Positions 35,998 through 45,450 of a DNA stretch of 64,000 nucleotides are shown here, one piece after another. Numbering within the stretch: the first letter of the stretch is position 1; each line of letters starts with the position of its first letter. The stretch comes from JBBQFC01 sp038321615. GTDB lineage: Bacteria > Bacteroidota > Bacteroidia > Flavobacteriales_D > Cryomorphaceae. The position numbers were made by a program, and so were the translations under genes. The notes under the pieces were generated by a model. The model was not told the origin of the DNA. It saw only the letters and a list, made by a program, of their open reading frames with translations, and did no database searches. Location: contig JBBQFC010000005.1 of NCBI GenBank assembly GCA_038321615.1, positions 16,450 to 80,449 of the forward strand, written 5' to 3'.

Positions 35998-37812
35998 TTA
36001 TTCAAATGCGTAACCAAAAGGTAGGAGCATCTGAATACCGTTGAGCTCCTTCGCCTTGCGAATCTCATTAAATTGTTGGAGCATGGCCGCATCGCCTTGG
36101 AAATATCCGTTGAGCAGCATTATGCCAGCTTGCGCGCTGAAGTCTTCCATCAATTGCTCGAATGGGTCTTTCATTTCAGGATAAGCTTTCAACTTGTAGT
36201 CTTTTACATTCGCAAGTTCTGCGGCTTTGGCAATGGCATCGTTTAGGCCGCCGTAGCTATCAACCAAGCCAATAGGTATGGCATCGATCCCGCTCCACAC
36301 GCGGCCTTGGCCAATGGAATCCACCTTTGCTGCCGACATATCTCTGCCTTGGCCGACGCGGCTTACAAAGGTGGCATAGGTAGAATCAACACTATTTTGA
36401 ATAAAGGCATACTCCATATCGGTAAGGGGCCTTGTAACGTTTGGAAAATCTGCATATTTTCCGGTTTTTACCCCATCGAATGTGATTCCAAATTTGTTGT
36501 TAAACAGACCTTTCACATTGGGAATCACTCCAAATACCCCAATAGACCCCGTTATCGTATTCGGCATGGCCATAATATGATCGGCTGCTGCAGCGATATA
36601 GTAACCTCCCGAAGCGGCTACATCGCCCATAGATACTACAAGCGGTTTTGCGGCTTTTGCCAGCACTGTTTCCCTCCAGATTACATCGCTGGCCAAGGCA
36701 CTCCCACCGGGCGAGTTTACCCTGAGCACTATGGCCTTAATGCTCGAATCGCGTCGAGCTTCGCGTATCGCGCGGGCAAATGCATCGCTGCCAATTTCAT
36801 CTTCGGTCCCGTCGCCGCCGCCAATGCCGCCACTGGCGTAAACCACTGCTATTTTGGCTTTGTCAAAATCAAATTCAAAATCATCACCCCCCGACGATTT
36901 GGGAGCTCTGATATACTTCGTAAGGCTTATTGTTTCCAAATCGTCCTTTTCTTCCGTTTCGGTTTTGGTTTTTAGAATGGAGAGCACTTCATCGAAGTGT
37001 TTCACGTCGGTGGCCAAGCCAGCGGCAACGGCATCTTTACCATCTTGCACACGGTATGTATCTGCAATCTCTTGCAGTTGGGCTGCTGATAGATTTCTCG
37101 ATTTCCCTATTTGGCTGAGCATATTATTCCAAATGCTACCCATCCACTGCTCGGTTTGCGCTCTGTTTGCCTGGCTCATTTCGTCGAGCATAAAGGGTTC
37201 TACGGCGCTTTTGAATTTGTTGTTGGAACCGCGAATAATCTGCATTTCGATTTCGAGTTTTTCGAACATACCTTTTAAGAAGGCAATGTTGGTGCTAAGA
37301 CCCCTAAAATCAATCACTCCTTCTGGGTAAACGTAGATTTCATCAGAAACCGAAGCCAAATAATAAGCCTTTTGGCTGTACATTTCGCTGTAGCTCACTA
37401 TCCATTTGCCCGACGTTTTAAAGTCTATCAATGCATTTCGGATTTCTTCGGTAGTGGCCATACCCCCGCCTACTCCCGATATATCGAGGAAGATGCCGGC
37501 AATGTTTTCATCCGTTTTAGCATCTTTTAAGGCTTCCAGTATTTGGTCCAAACCGAGTACGCTTGAAGATGCGAAAGGACCAAAATTGAAGTCAAACTGC
37601 TTCTCAGGACCCCGGTCGGCGATGGGTTTGTCTAATTCTATATGTAGAATGGTATTGTCTTTTACATTTACAGGCGAATCTGAAGTGTTAAATTCGCCCA
37701 AAGCGGAAGAAATCGCACCACCGACTACCACGATGAGTATAAAGAACAATAGGAATGTTGATACAATGGTGCCGAGTATGCTGGCTAATGTGAATTTCAG
37801 AAATTGTCGCAT
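35998..37812 (-). CDS. sppA: Signal peptide peptidase SppA, 67-kDa type
   Basis: A protein of 604 residues. It is a membrane-bound serine peptidase with a Ser-Lys dyad that cleaves remnant signal peptides. One N-terminal helix (residues 8-33) anchors it. Two tandem ClpP-like domains follow, as in the long SppA form: the first holds the catalytic Lys region (IVSYSEMYSQKAYYLASVSDEIY) and the second the serine (PLVVSMGDVAASGGYYIAAAADHIMA). RVNSPGGSALASDVIWRE is also typical. It is followed by no gene in the same direction and is divergent from folK. Confidence 0.94.
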   Translation of the reverse strand: MRQFLKFTLASILGTIVSTFLLFFILIVVVGGAISSALGEFNTSDSPVNVKDNTILHIELDKPIADRGPEKQFDFNFGPFASSSVLGLDQILEALKDAKTDENIAGIFLDISGVGGGMATTEEIRNALIDFKTSGKWIVSYSEMYSQKAYYLASVSDEIYVYPEGVIDFRGLSTNIAFLKGMFEKLEIEMQIIRGSNNKFKSAVEPFMLDEMSQANRAQTEQWMGSIWNNMLSQIGKSRNLSAAQLQEIADTYRVQDGKDAVAAGLATDVKHFDEVLSILKTKTETEEKDDLETISLTKYIRAPKSSGGDDFEFDFDKAKIAVVYASGGIGGGDGTEDEIGSDAFARAIREARRDSSIKAIVLRVNSPGGSALASDVIWRETVLAKAAKPLVVSMGDVAASGGYYIAAAADHIMAMPNTITGSIGVFGVIPNVKGLFNNKFGITFDGVKTGKYADFPNVTRPLTDMEYAFIQNSVDSTYATFVSRVGQGRDMSAAKVDSIGQGRVWSGIDAIPIGLVDSYGGLNDAIAKAAELANVKDYKLKAYPEMKDPFEQLMEDFSAQAGIMLLNGYFQGDAAMLQQFNEIRKAKELNGIQMLLPFGYAFE

Positions 37813-37896
37813 GAAAGAGTTTTACAGACTGCAATATTACGCGTTCAGAAGATTTGAATTTCTGCTTTTTCCACAAATGGCTGAGGAGTGGGTTTA

Positions 37897-38421
37897 ATGG
37901 AAAGTCTGAAGCCTGTTAAGGTGTACATAGGTATAGGTGCCAATTGGGGGCGCCGCCTTGAAACGATGCGACAGGCGATGTCCCTGATGAGCCAATTTTG
38001 CGATGTAACGCGTTCATCGCCAGTGTATCAATCGCAATCCTGGGGTTACACAGATTCCAAACCCTACTTAAATGCGGCGATAGAAGCCAGCACTTCGATT
38101 CCCCCTCAGGTATTTTTGGTGCATTTGCGCAACATTGAGGTTTATTTAGGCAGGGGCAAAGTTGATCGGCAAGCGGGGTCCGGTGGGTACACAGGCAGGC
38201 TTATCGATCTTGATTTATTGCTGTATGGCGATCATACACTAGAATCAACACGGTTGACGGTGCCGCACCCTTTAATCCGCAATCGCCGGTTTGTGCTCCA
38301 ACCGCTCTGCGACCTTGATCCTGAACTTATCCATCCAATTTGGAACAATTCCTTAGCAGATCTGCTTTATGATTGCAGTGATCCTGGATTATTAGACAAA
38401 AAATACGAGAATTTGGATTAA
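37897..38421 (+). CDS. folK: 2-amino-4-hydroxy-6-hydroxymethyldihydropteridine diphosphokinase
   Basis: A protein of 174 residues from the ATG at 37897, chosen because GAGGAG at 37883-37888 gives an eight-base spacing; a GTG at 37888 is a weaker choice. It transfers pyrophosphate from ATP to the pterin in folate synthesis. VYIGIGANWGRRLETMRQAM, SPVYQSQSWGYTDSKPYLNAAIE, LIDLDLLLYGD and the C-terminal PHPLIRNRRFVLQPLCDL are the HPPK signatures. Two acidic residues in the DLDLL motif bind Mg2+. Confidence 0.95.
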   Translation: MESLKPVKVYIGIGANWGRRLETMRQAMSLMSQFCDVTRSSPVYQSQSWGYTDSKPYLNAAIEASTSIPPQVFLVHLRNIEVYLGRGKVDRQAGSGGYTGRLIDLDLLLYGDHTLESTRLTVPHPLIRNRRFVLQPLCDLDPELIHPIWNNSLADLLYDCSDPGLLDKKYENLD

Positions 38422-38426
38422 AAAAA

Positions 38427-38448
38427 ATCGGAAAACGTGCTTTCCGAT
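38427..38448 (+). terminator. Hairpin after folK, weak terminator
   Basis: Stem ATCGGAAA/TTTCCGAT with a six-base loop. There is no T run after it on the plus strand; the A run before it would give Ts only on the minus strand. Confidence 0.35.
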
Positions 38449-38611
38449 CTACCGTGTCAAGTTTTTCTAAAGGGGGTGCAGAAGGTGCTTGTATTGTGTA
38501 AAACACTGTTGGTCTAAATCGTTGATAGCTCTTTCAGTATCTAAAAAACTATATGTATTATTGCACCCAAATTGACCCTAAAACAAACGATTTCAAACCA
38601 AAATAGCAGAG

Positions 38612-40321
38612 ATGAAGTTTTCCAATCTAAGAATAATTGCCCTAATGACCCTTACAGGTCTGGTGTTTGCTGCCTGTGGCGGCTTAGGCAAAATGGCGAA
38701 GTACGCCGAAACAGTAGAATATAAAGTTGATCCAAGCCCGCTTATTGTTCGTGGAGACAGTGTGGAGCTCAATATTAACGGTAAGTTTCCCGGAAAGTAT
38801 TTCAGCAAGAAGGCAGGCGTAGAATTGACTCCTGTTCTTACGTATGCTGGAGGCTCGACGCCTTACAAAATGGTCGCTTTCCAAGGGGAAGGCGCAGCGG
38901 GCAATGCAACAGTTATTCCTTTCGAGACTGGCAAAAGCTTTACCTATACCGATAAGGTGGCTTACAAGCCGGAGATGCAAAACTCCGAAGTAATGCTCAA
39001 TATCTTGGGAAAACAGGGCAGTAAAGAAAAGGCCTTTGATCCTTACAAAATTGCTGACGGTGTAATTACTACTCCTTATCTGGTAATGAACGACGATATG
39101 CCAATCGGAGCAGAAGATCAGTTTTCTAAAACTACCTCTCATACGAGCGAGGCGGTGATCAACTACTTGGTTAATTCTTCGAATGTACGCCCATCTGAAC
39201 TTTCGGACGCAGACATGAAGGCGATAGCGACGTTCTTGAAGGCAAATGGGAAGAAAGCCAATTACCAGTTTAAAGGGGCAACGATTACGGCTTACGCCTC
39301 ACCGGAAGGTGAGATTTCGTTGAACGAGAACTTGGCTGATGAGCGTGCAGCTAGCGCCAAGAGAGAAGTGTCAAATCTTATGAGCAAGAATAAGATGACC
39401 TTTGACAAAGATGCATTTTTCAACCTCTTACCAAAAGGGGAAGACTGGGCTGGATTTAAGCAGAAAATGGAAGCTTCGAATATTGCTGACAAGCAATTGA
39501 TTCTTCGTATTCTGGAGATGTATCCCGATGTTACAAAGCGAGAACAAGAGATTAAAAATCTTGCCGCCACATACACCGAAGTAGCCGATAAGATTCTCCC
39601 TGAGCTACGTCGCTCACAGATCACTGTAAATTATGACATCGTTGGCCGCACCGATGAGCAAATTATCGCTATGGCTCGCTCTTCCAAGGCTGATAGCTTG
39701 AGCGTAGAAGAAATGCTTTACGCGGCAGATAAGCTTACAACCGACATGAATGAGCAATATGCCATTTACAAAAAGACTTCAGAAGTGTATCCAAATGATT
39801 ACCGGGCTTTTAACGACATGGGCGTAATCAGCATGAAGAAAAATGATATTGACGCCGCTAAAGAAATGTTTAAAAAGGCCAATCAGGTTAGTGCCAACCC
39901 GATTTCCAAAAATAATTTAGCTGTTATTGAGCGAAATGCCGGAAATCGCAAAGGAGCTTACACCATGCTCGGCGAAGCTGCAGGTGCTGGCGAAGAAGTG
40001 AACTACAACATGGGTATCATCGATATTCAAAACGGTAATTATTCTTCGGCTGTTCAAAACATGAAAGGCTATAACACCTTCAACAAGGCTCTTGCCCAAT
40101 TGCTAAATGGCAACAACGAAGCGGCTCTTAGCACCTTGAATGCATCTGATGATAAAGATACGGCCATGGGCAATTACCTTCGTGCTATCGTTGGCGCCCG
40201 TATGAACGATGCTTCTATGGTTTCAAACAGCTTGAAAGCTGCTTACGCCCTCGATCCATCATTGAAAGATAAAGCATCGCGCGATTTGGAATTCCGCAAT
40301 TTTCCAGATGCTGTGAAGTAA
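38612..40321 (+). CDS. Lipoprotein with OmpA-like segment and TPR repeats
   Basis: A protein of 569 residues. A lipoprotein signal peptide ends in FAAC (Cys 22); the next residues lack the acidic surface-export signal, so it should stay on the periplasmic side. Residues about 220-260 (ATITAYASPEGEISLNENLADERAASA) resemble the OmpA C-terminal peptidoglycan-binding motif. Residues 385-500 contain TPR-like helical pairs (YRAFNDMGVISMKKNDIDAAKEMFKKA). Such OmpA/TPR lipoproteins are common in Bacteroidota and may link the outer membrane to peptidoglycan. The function is not established. A strong terminator follows. Confidence 0.85.
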   Translation: MKFSNLRIIALMTLTGLVFAACGGLGKMAKYAETVEYKVDPSPLIVRGDSVELNINGKFPGKYFSKKAGVELTPVLTYAGGSTPYKMVAFQGEGAAGNATVIPFETGKSFTYTDKVAYKPEMQNSEVMLNILGKQGSKEKAFDPYKIADGVITTPYLVMNDDMPIGAEDQFSKTTSHTSEAVINYLVNSSNVRPSELSDADMKAIATFLKANGKKANYQFKGATITAYASPEGEISLNENLADERAASAKREVSNLMSKNKMTFDKDAFFNLLPKGEDWAGFKQKMEASNIADKQLILRILEMYPDVTKREQEIKNLAATYTEVADKILPELRRSQITVNYDIVGRTDEQIIAMARSSKADSLSVEEMLYAADKLTTDMNEQYAIYKKTSEVYPNDYRAFNDMGVISMKKNDIDAAKEMFKKANQVSANPISKNNLAVIERNAGNRKGAYTMLGEAAGAGEEVNYNMGIIDIQNGNYSSAVQNMKGYNTFNKALAQLLNGNNEAALSTLNASDDKDTAMGNYLRAIVGARMNDASMVSNSLKAAYALDPSLKDKASRDLEFRNFPDAVK

Positions 40322-40341
40322 TATTCCAAAAACGTATTATG

Positions 40342-40371
40342 AAGGCGCCCCGACTGGGGCGCTTTTTTTTT
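40342..40371 (+). terminator. Rho-independent terminator of the OmpA/TPR lipoprotein gene
   Basis: A stem of about 10 bp with a GC-rich core (GGCGCCCC/GGGGCGCT), loop GACT, followed by nine Ts. Confidence 0.9.
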
Positions 40372-40710
40372 GGGCGTGCTTTTTTAATCTTCGCTTATCA
40401 AATTAGTTTTCGAGCCAATTAAATATTGAGCTTCCCGGCTTTCCAAGTTTTAGCCTTAAGCGATTCAAATGAACCAATCTTTGGGCGACACGCGAAGAGA
40501 AATGAGCCTGCCTTTGACATATTACCGATTCAGAATAGGCTGTTTATTCGACCGTTCTCCTGATTAGGCGGCGTCTTTAGTTCCAGATTTCGGAAATTAC
40601 TAGTTAAAGGCGCGGTACGTAATTCAAAAAAACAGCCTGGAGAAGCAGGCGAAATGTGCTTTTGGTTATATCCTGTGGTAAAAAAAATCAGCCTAAAGAG
40701 ACGAGCGTAA
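40372..40710. other. Intergenic region without a gene
   Basis: Apart from the minus-strand terminator at 40626-40650, I see no coding frame with convincing features, no RNA gene and no repeat in this stretch between two convergent genes. Confidence 0.6.
40626..40650 (-). terminator. Possible terminator downstream of the PorG-like gene
   Basis: On the minus strand, stem GCCTG/CAGGC (six-base loop) followed by TGTTTTTTT. It lies about 60 bases past the stop codon. Confidence 0.6.
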
Positions 40711-41691
40711 TTAGAATACAGCTCTACGTTTTTTGCGTTTTACTACGCGGCCTTTACCTCGACTGAAGCCTCGTTTATACGGCAGCTTATAATAACCGGT
40801 AAATAGGAAGGTAAAATACGCGTCGTTATCTGCCGAATCGCCGCGTTGTTGGCCTGTACCTGTAGAGTTAAGCGGCACCCGATCTCCATTATCGGTTAAG
40901 TAGTAGCCAAGACTTGGGTCGGCAAAATAGGCCGCAAGTTCACCCTTGTTCTGACGGATAATATCATTGTCAAAATAAACTGTACTTACATCATCGATAT
41001 AATCGGTGAATGTAAGCCGGTGCATGATCTCAGCGCCAATGGTCCATTCTTCATTAATATCCCATCGATAGCCCATTCCGAAAGGAATTACCAACGATAT
41101 AAGCTTATATTCTTCGGGACCATCAATCTGACCTTGACCCTCGGTGCCCCGCGGTTTCAAAGCATACCAATTCCCATCGAAATTGCCTTTTGGGTTAAAA
41201 CGGGAAATACCCAAACCCGTTGACAGGTAAATAGCCGATGTATGCCGCGGACCCGCCTGTACGCGGTTGTAGCGGGTTTTATGCCCGAATCGAATAACGT
41301 CAACATCTGTAAGTAAGCTCAACTCGTAAAAGGTAGATCGAAAATGAAGATTGCGGTTCTTTCGAAATATTTCTTCAGTCAAAGCGTCATTGCCCGCCAG
41401 AAAGCCGAAGGTAAACTGGCCTTTCAAATATACCCTATCTCCTACTTGATAGCGATAGCCGGCATGGAGCGTAGGTCGGGTTTGGGAGAACTCCAAATCG
41501 TAGATGAAATCCGTACCAATTTGATCGCGTCCACCGAGCTCACCCAAAAAATTCGAAACTCCAGCTCCGAAGAAATACGTCTGACGGCGATTTTTCCAAA
41601 AACTAGCCTTGGAATTGAAGGTCTGAGCAGCAGCATTTTCTAAAACGAAAACCCCTAAAAGCGCGAGTATGAATATTTTCCGAACGGACAC
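40711..41691 (-). CDS. Outer-membrane beta-barrel protein, DUF6089 / PorG-like
   Basis: A protein of 326 residues with a signal peptide (cleavage near ENAAAQ). The mature part is an outer-membrane barrel with RRQTYFFGAGVSNFLGELGGRDQIGTDFIYDLEF, YRYQVGDRVYLKGQFTFGFLAGND and ISLVIPFGMGYRWDINEEWTIGAEIMHRLTFTDYIDDVS. This pattern fits DUF6089, the family that includes the T9SS component PorG. A very basic tail (RGKGRVVKRKKRRAVF) ends the protein. PorG-like proteins may have several paralogues, and no other T9SS machinery gene is adjacent, so a secretion role is likely but unproven. Confidence 0.72.
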   Translation of the reverse strand: MSVRKIFILALLGVFVLENAAAQTFNSKASFWKNRRQTYFFGAGVSNFLGELGGRDQIGTDFIYDLEFSQTRPTLHAGYRYQVGDRVYLKGQFTFGFLAGNDALTEEIFRKNRNLHFRSTFYELSLLTDVDVIRFGHKTRYNRVQAGPRHTSAIYLSTGLGISRFNPKGNFDGNWYALKPRGTEGQGQIDGPEEYKLISLVIPFGMGYRWDINEEWTIGAEIMHRLTFTDYIDDVSTVYFDNDIIRQNKGELAAYFADPSLGYYLTDNGDRVPLNSTGTGQQRGDSADNDAYFTFLFTGYYKLPYKRGFSRGKGRVVKRKKRRAVF

Positions 41692-41743
41692 TAAATTTGC
41701 TCTTTTCGTAGAATTTGCCGTGAAAGGTACGAATTTCGATTAT

Positions 41744-42286
41744 TCAAAGTTCAGACTTTTTCCAAGCATTGATAATGTGCCAGATGGCAATCCCCGCGCA
41801 CACCGAAACATTGAGAGAATGTTTGGCGCCATATTGGTCTATTTCAATGGTTCCTGCCGAGCGATTTATCAATTCTTGGCTTACCCCGTCCACTTCGTTT
41901 CCGAAAGCGATAGCGAGTGGTCGCATGGAAGTGAACGATGTGTCGGAAAAAGACAGGGATTCCGAAGATTGTTCGAAGGCAAAAAGCGGAATGTTCCGTA
42001 TTTTCAATTCAGCTAGAGCATCAGAAATTTCTGGAAAGTACCGCCATTTCACTGTTTCGGTAGCACCCAGAGCCGTTTTTTGAATTTCCCGGTGTGGAGG
42101 TACAGCCGTTATTCCGCAGAGCCAAATCTCTGCTCCTTGAAAAGCATCCATCGTCCGGAAGATGGAGCCCACATTTTGCGCACTTCGAATATCTTCCAAT
42201 ACTACATAGAGCGGCTGTTTTTCAAAAGCTCGCGCTTCATCCGGGTCCAGGCGATTGAGTGCCGCTGTAGGGGTCTTAATGTTCAT
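41744..42286 (-). CDS. SpoU/TrmH family RNA 2'-O-methyltransferase
   Basis: A protein of 180 residues. It methylates a ribose in tRNA or rRNA using S-adenosylmethionine bound in a knotted fold. Motif 1 (VLEDIRSAQNVGSIFRTMDAF), motif 2 (LAIAFGNEVDGVSQELINRS) and motif 3 (IEIDQYGAKHSLNVSVCAGIAIWHI) are all visible. It is a short form without the N-terminal RNA-binding domain of TrmH. The target nucleotide is unknown. It is divergent from mutS, with 82 bases between. Confidence 0.92.
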   Translation of the reverse strand: MNIKTPTAALNRLDPDEARAFEKQPLYVVLEDIRSAQNVGSIFRTMDAFQGAEIWLCGITAVPPHREIQKTALGATETVKWRYFPEISDALAELKIRNIPLFAFEQSSESLSFSDTSFTSMRPLAIAFGNEVDGVSQELINRSAGTIEIDQYGAKHSLNVSVCAGIAIWHIINAWKKSEL

Positions 42287-42368
42287 AAGATATAATAAGT
42301 GATGGGTTAAAATATGGAAATTACCGGAGAGATGGACGTATTTTAGACCTTCGCAAAAATTAGCTTAG

Positions 42369-44987
42369 TTGACTGACAAAACCACCGATACTTCCATAGC
42401 TCAAACGCCCTTAATGAAGCAATATTTAGCCATCAAAGCTAAATATCCAGATGCGCTTTTGCTTTTTCGGGTGGGCGATTTTTACGAAACTTTTTCTTCC
42501 GACGCCGTTAAAACGGCCCAGGTACTGGGTATTGTACTCACCAAGCGTAAGAATGGAGCTGCTCAACATGTGGAGTTAGCTGGTTTTCCACACCATTCGC
42601 TCGATGTGTACCTGCCAAAACTCGTTCGTGCAGGCTACCGGGTAGCCATCTGCGATCAATTAGAAGATCCAAAACTTACCAAAACTATCGTTAAGCGGGG
42701 CGTTACAGAGCTGGTTACTCCAGGAGTGGCTTACAACGATCAAGTACTCGACCACCGAAAAAACAATTTTCTCGCGGCTATTCATTTTGTAAAGCAAGAA
42801 GCCGGGCTCGCCTTATTGGATGTTTCCACCGGAGAATTTCTTACAGCCCAAGGTTCATTTCCTTACATCGAGAAGCTTATTCAAACATTCAAGCCGAGCG
42901 AAGTACTCTACGAACGAAATCAAGAAACGCTGTTTCGCGATGTTTTCGGCGGGAAGTTCAGCACCTTCCGGCTCGACGATTGGGTATTTACCGAAGAGTT
43001 TGCCTATGATAAACTTACGGCTCATTTTGGCACAAAGAGTCTGAAAGGCTTTGGTGTAGAATCGTATAATCTTGGGATTGTTGCCTGCGGCGCGGCGCTG
43101 CAATACCTGAGCGATACCCATCACAATAAACTCGGGCACATTAGCAAGTTAAGTCGCATCGAAGAAGATCACTATGTTTGGCTCGATCGCTTTACGATTC
43201 GCAATTTGGAATTGCTTCAGGCAAGTTCGGAAGGTGGCTCATCGCTGCTGCAAATTATTGATCGGTCGATTTCCCCAATGGGAAGCCGGTTAATGAAACG
43301 CTGGTTGATTCTACCGCTTAAGACCAAAAAGCATATCGTTCAACGGCACGATGCAGTGGCGTATTTCCTTGACCGGCAGGATGTGGCGAGCGAAATTGCA
43401 TCCGAAATCGAGCAAATCGGCGATGTAGAACGAATAATTTCCAAAGTGGCTGTTGGGCGAATCCATCCCCGCGAAACCCTTCAGTTGGGTAGAGCACTGC
43501 GCGCCATGATTCCCATCCAGTCGCTCCTGGCTCAAAGCAATGTAGAAATACTTAGGCAAATAGCCGAGCAGCTCAATCCTTGCCGAAGTATTATTGACCG
43601 TATTGAACAGGAAATCGCTGAAGATGCTCCTGCGGCCGTCCAAAAAGGGAATGTGATTAAAGTTGGGGTGAGTGCAGAGCTCGATGAATTGCGCGGACTC
43701 CAGCGAAGCGGTAAAACCAAACTGTTGGAGATTCAGCAGCACGAAATTGATCGAACAGGCATCACATCGCTCAAAGTTGCCTACAACAATGTTTTCGGTT
43801 ATTACCTCGAAGTCCGCAATACGCACAAGGAAAAAGTCCCGGAAGATTGGATTCGAAAGCAGACGCTCGTAAATGCCGAGCGATACGTGACCGAAGAGTT
43901 AAAAATTTACGAGCAGAAGATTTTGGGAGCAGAAGAGCGAATTCAAATTTTGGAAGCTCAACTGTACAATGATCTCGTGCTATCCATCGGCAATTTCGTA
44001 GAGGCCATTCAGCTCAATGCAAGGCGCGTGGCACAGCTCGATTGCCTTCTATCTTTTGCCACCGTTTCTAAGGAATTTCGATATATCCGGCCCGATATCG
44101 ATGAAAGTTTTGTGATTGATATTAAAGAAGGGCGGCACCCAGTCATCGAGCACCACCTACCGATCGGAGAGCAGTATGTGGCCAATGATGTTTACCTCGA
44201 TAAATCGAGTCAGCAAATTATGATGATTACCGGCCCCAATATGGCAGGTAAATCAGCTTTGCTTAGGCAAACGGCGCTGATCGTTATTCTTGCTCAAATG
44301 GGATGCTACGTACCAGCTGAAATGGCGCGAATCGGCCTGGTCGATAAGGTATTTACACGGGTAGGAGCGAGCGATAATATCTCGTCGGGTGAATCTACTT
44401 TCATGGTCGAGATGAACGAAACGGCGAGTATTCTCAACAACCTTTCCGACCGAAGTTTGATTTTATTAGATGAAATCGGACGGGGTACGAGCACGTATGA
44501 CGGGGTTTCCATTGCCTGGGCAATAGCCGAGTATCTCCATGAGAATAAATTGACGCGTCCGAAAACGCTATTCGCCACTCATTACCATGAGCTAAATGAC
44601 ATGACTGCGCTTTTCAAGCGTATAAAGAATTTCAACGTATCCGTAAAGGAAATCAGTAATAAGATAATTTTTCTTAGGAAGCTCAAGCCAGGGGGTAGCG
44701 AGCATAGTTTTGGTATCCACGTCGCTCAAATGGCTGGTATGCCCGCTGTGGTCGTAGAAAGAGCTCGTCAGGTTTTGGCTCGTTTGGAGCGCACCCACCC
44801 CGAAGATTTATTGGCTCAGCCAGTGGGTGCGAAAGCAAAAGAGAGCTTACAGCTCAGTTTCTTCAAGCTCGACGATCCAATTTTAGAACGGATTCGCGAT
44901 GAGATAACTCATATAGACGTCAATGCCTTAACTCCTGTAGAAGCGTTATTAAAGCTAAGCGAGATCAAAAAGTTAACGGGTAATTAA
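42369..44987 (+). CDS. mutS: DNA mismatch repair protein MutS
   Basis: A protein of 872 residues, normal for MutS1. It recognises mismatches and starts repair with MutL. The N-terminal mismatch-binding motif is FRVGDFYETFSSDA (Phe and Glu of the F-x-E reader). The Walker A is ITGPNMAGKSALLRQTA (near residue 625), followed by GASDNISSGESTFMVEMNE, LILLDEIGRGTSTYDGVSIAWA and TLFATHYHEL. The assigned start is TTG at 42369; no ATG is better placed. It is followed by tRNA-Gly. Confidence 0.96.
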   Translation: MTDKTTDTSIAQTPLMKQYLAIKAKYPDALLLFRVGDFYETFSSDAVKTAQVLGIVLTKRKNGAAQHVELAGFPHHSLDVYLPKLVRAGYRVAICDQLEDPKLTKTIVKRGVTELVTPGVAYNDQVLDHRKNNFLAAIHFVKQEAGLALLDVSTGEFLTAQGSFPYIEKLIQTFKPSEVLYERNQETLFRDVFGGKFSTFRLDDWVFTEEFAYDKLTAHFGTKSLKGFGVESYNLGIVACGAALQYLSDTHHNKLGHISKLSRIEEDHYVWLDRFTIRNLELLQASSEGGSSLLQIIDRSISPMGSRLMKRWLILPLKTKKHIVQRHDAVAYFLDRQDVASEIASEIEQIGDVERIISKVAVGRIHPRETLQLGRALRAMIPIQSLLAQSNVEILRQIAEQLNPCRSIIDRIEQEIAEDAPAAVQKGNVIKVGVSAELDELRGLQRSGKTKLLEIQQHEIDRTGITSLKVAYNNVFGYYLEVRNTHKEKVPEDWIRKQTLVNAERYVTEELKIYEQKILGAEERIQILEAQLYNDLVLSIGNFVEAIQLNARRVAQLDCLLSFATVSKEFRYIRPDIDESFVIDIKEGRHPVIEHHLPIGEQYVANDVYLDKSSQQIMMITGPNMAGKSALLRQTALIVILAQMGCYVPAEMARIGLVDKVFTRVGASDNISSGESTFMVEMNETASILNNLSDRSLILLDEIGRGTSTYDGVSIAWAIAEYLHENKLTRPKTLFATHYHELNDMTALFKRIKNFNVSVKEISNKIIFLRKLKPGGSEHSFGIHVAQMAGMPAVVVERARQVLARLERTHPEDLLAQPVGAKAKESLQLSFFKLDDPILERIRDEITHIDVNALTPVEALLKLSEIKKLTGN

Positions 44988-44995
44988 AAAGCCTA

Positions 44996-45025
44996 TTTGC
45001 TAATTCGAATTAATCATTAATTTTG
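44996..45025 (+). promoter_or_regulatory. Promoter of tRNA-Gly
   Basis: TTTG at 44996-44999 and TAATTTTG at 45018-45025 are 18 bases apart, the same spacing as at the tRNA-Leu promoter. The tRNA starts 54 bases downstream. Confidence 0.7.
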
Positions 45026-45078
45026 CAGACCCAATTCGGGAATACAGCACCCGATTGTGATTTAAACAGCCCTATTAA

Positions 45079-45151
<73 letters not shown>

Positions 45152-45157
45152 CAACAT

Positions 45158-45189
45158 AAAAAACCCATGCCGAAGGCAGGGGTTTTTTT
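45158..45189 (+). terminator. Terminator after tRNA-Gly
   Basis: A hairpin of AAAACCC and GCC arms with GGC and GGGGTTTT, tip GAA, followed by a T run. The T run is shared with the long inverted repeat that starts at 45183. Confidence 0.7.
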
Positions 45190-45241
45190 ATACCCCAAAT
45201 TTTGCCAAGCTCGCTTGGGCAAAATTTGGGGTATAAAAAAA
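45183..45241. repeat. Long inverted repeat with 24-bp arms
   Basis: The arms 45183-45206 and 45218-45241 are perfectly complementary over 24 bp. Beyond one unpaired G, three more pairs close a four-base loop. The outer ends are T7 and A7, so the hairpin could act as a terminator in both directions. It is much longer than a usual terminator and shares a 20-base sequence with a second copy at 45337-45356. Confidence 0.85.
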
Positions 45242-45242
45242 T

Positions 45243-45392
45243 CAACCGCGACGCAGGAGCGGTTGGGTTTTATTCGTTGAAGCTTCTCCCCCTTGGGATC
45301 ATCCCGACGCAAGGAGGGATAATCCCGCTTCGGAATTCGCTTGGGCAAAATTTGGGTTTTATTCGTTGAAGCTTCCCCCCCTTGGGATCATC
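45243..45392. repeat. Direct repeats and small hairpins in the tRNA-Gly downstream region
   Basis: A 39-base unit occurs at 45265-45303 and again at 45354-45392 with one mismatch. A 20-base unit (TCGCTTGGGCAAAATTTGGG) occurs at 45211-45230 and 45337-45356. A 7-bp hairpin (CAACCGC/GCGGTTG, 45243-45265) and ATCCC/GGGAT pairs lie between. No coding sequence is evident. It looks like a dispersed intergenic repeat that has duplicated locally. Confidence 0.75.
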
Positions 45393-45450
45393 ATACTGCT
45401 GATCCACGTGCTACATCCCACATCGTAAACCGACCGAAGGTCAAGGTAGT

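Noticed and set aside
36307..36975. 222-codon plus-strand frame antisense to sppA
   Set aside because: It lies wholly inside a clearly conserved gene, its predicted protein is Cys/His-rich without any known motif, and it has no promoter or ribosome site.
37813..37896. In-frame GTG start for folK at 37888
   Set aside because: GAGGAG at 37883 is well spaced for the ATG at 37897 but overlaps the GTG.
45183..45392. CRISPR-like array
   Set aside because: There are only two copies of each unit, with unequal spacing and no spacers of regular length, and no cas gene nearby.
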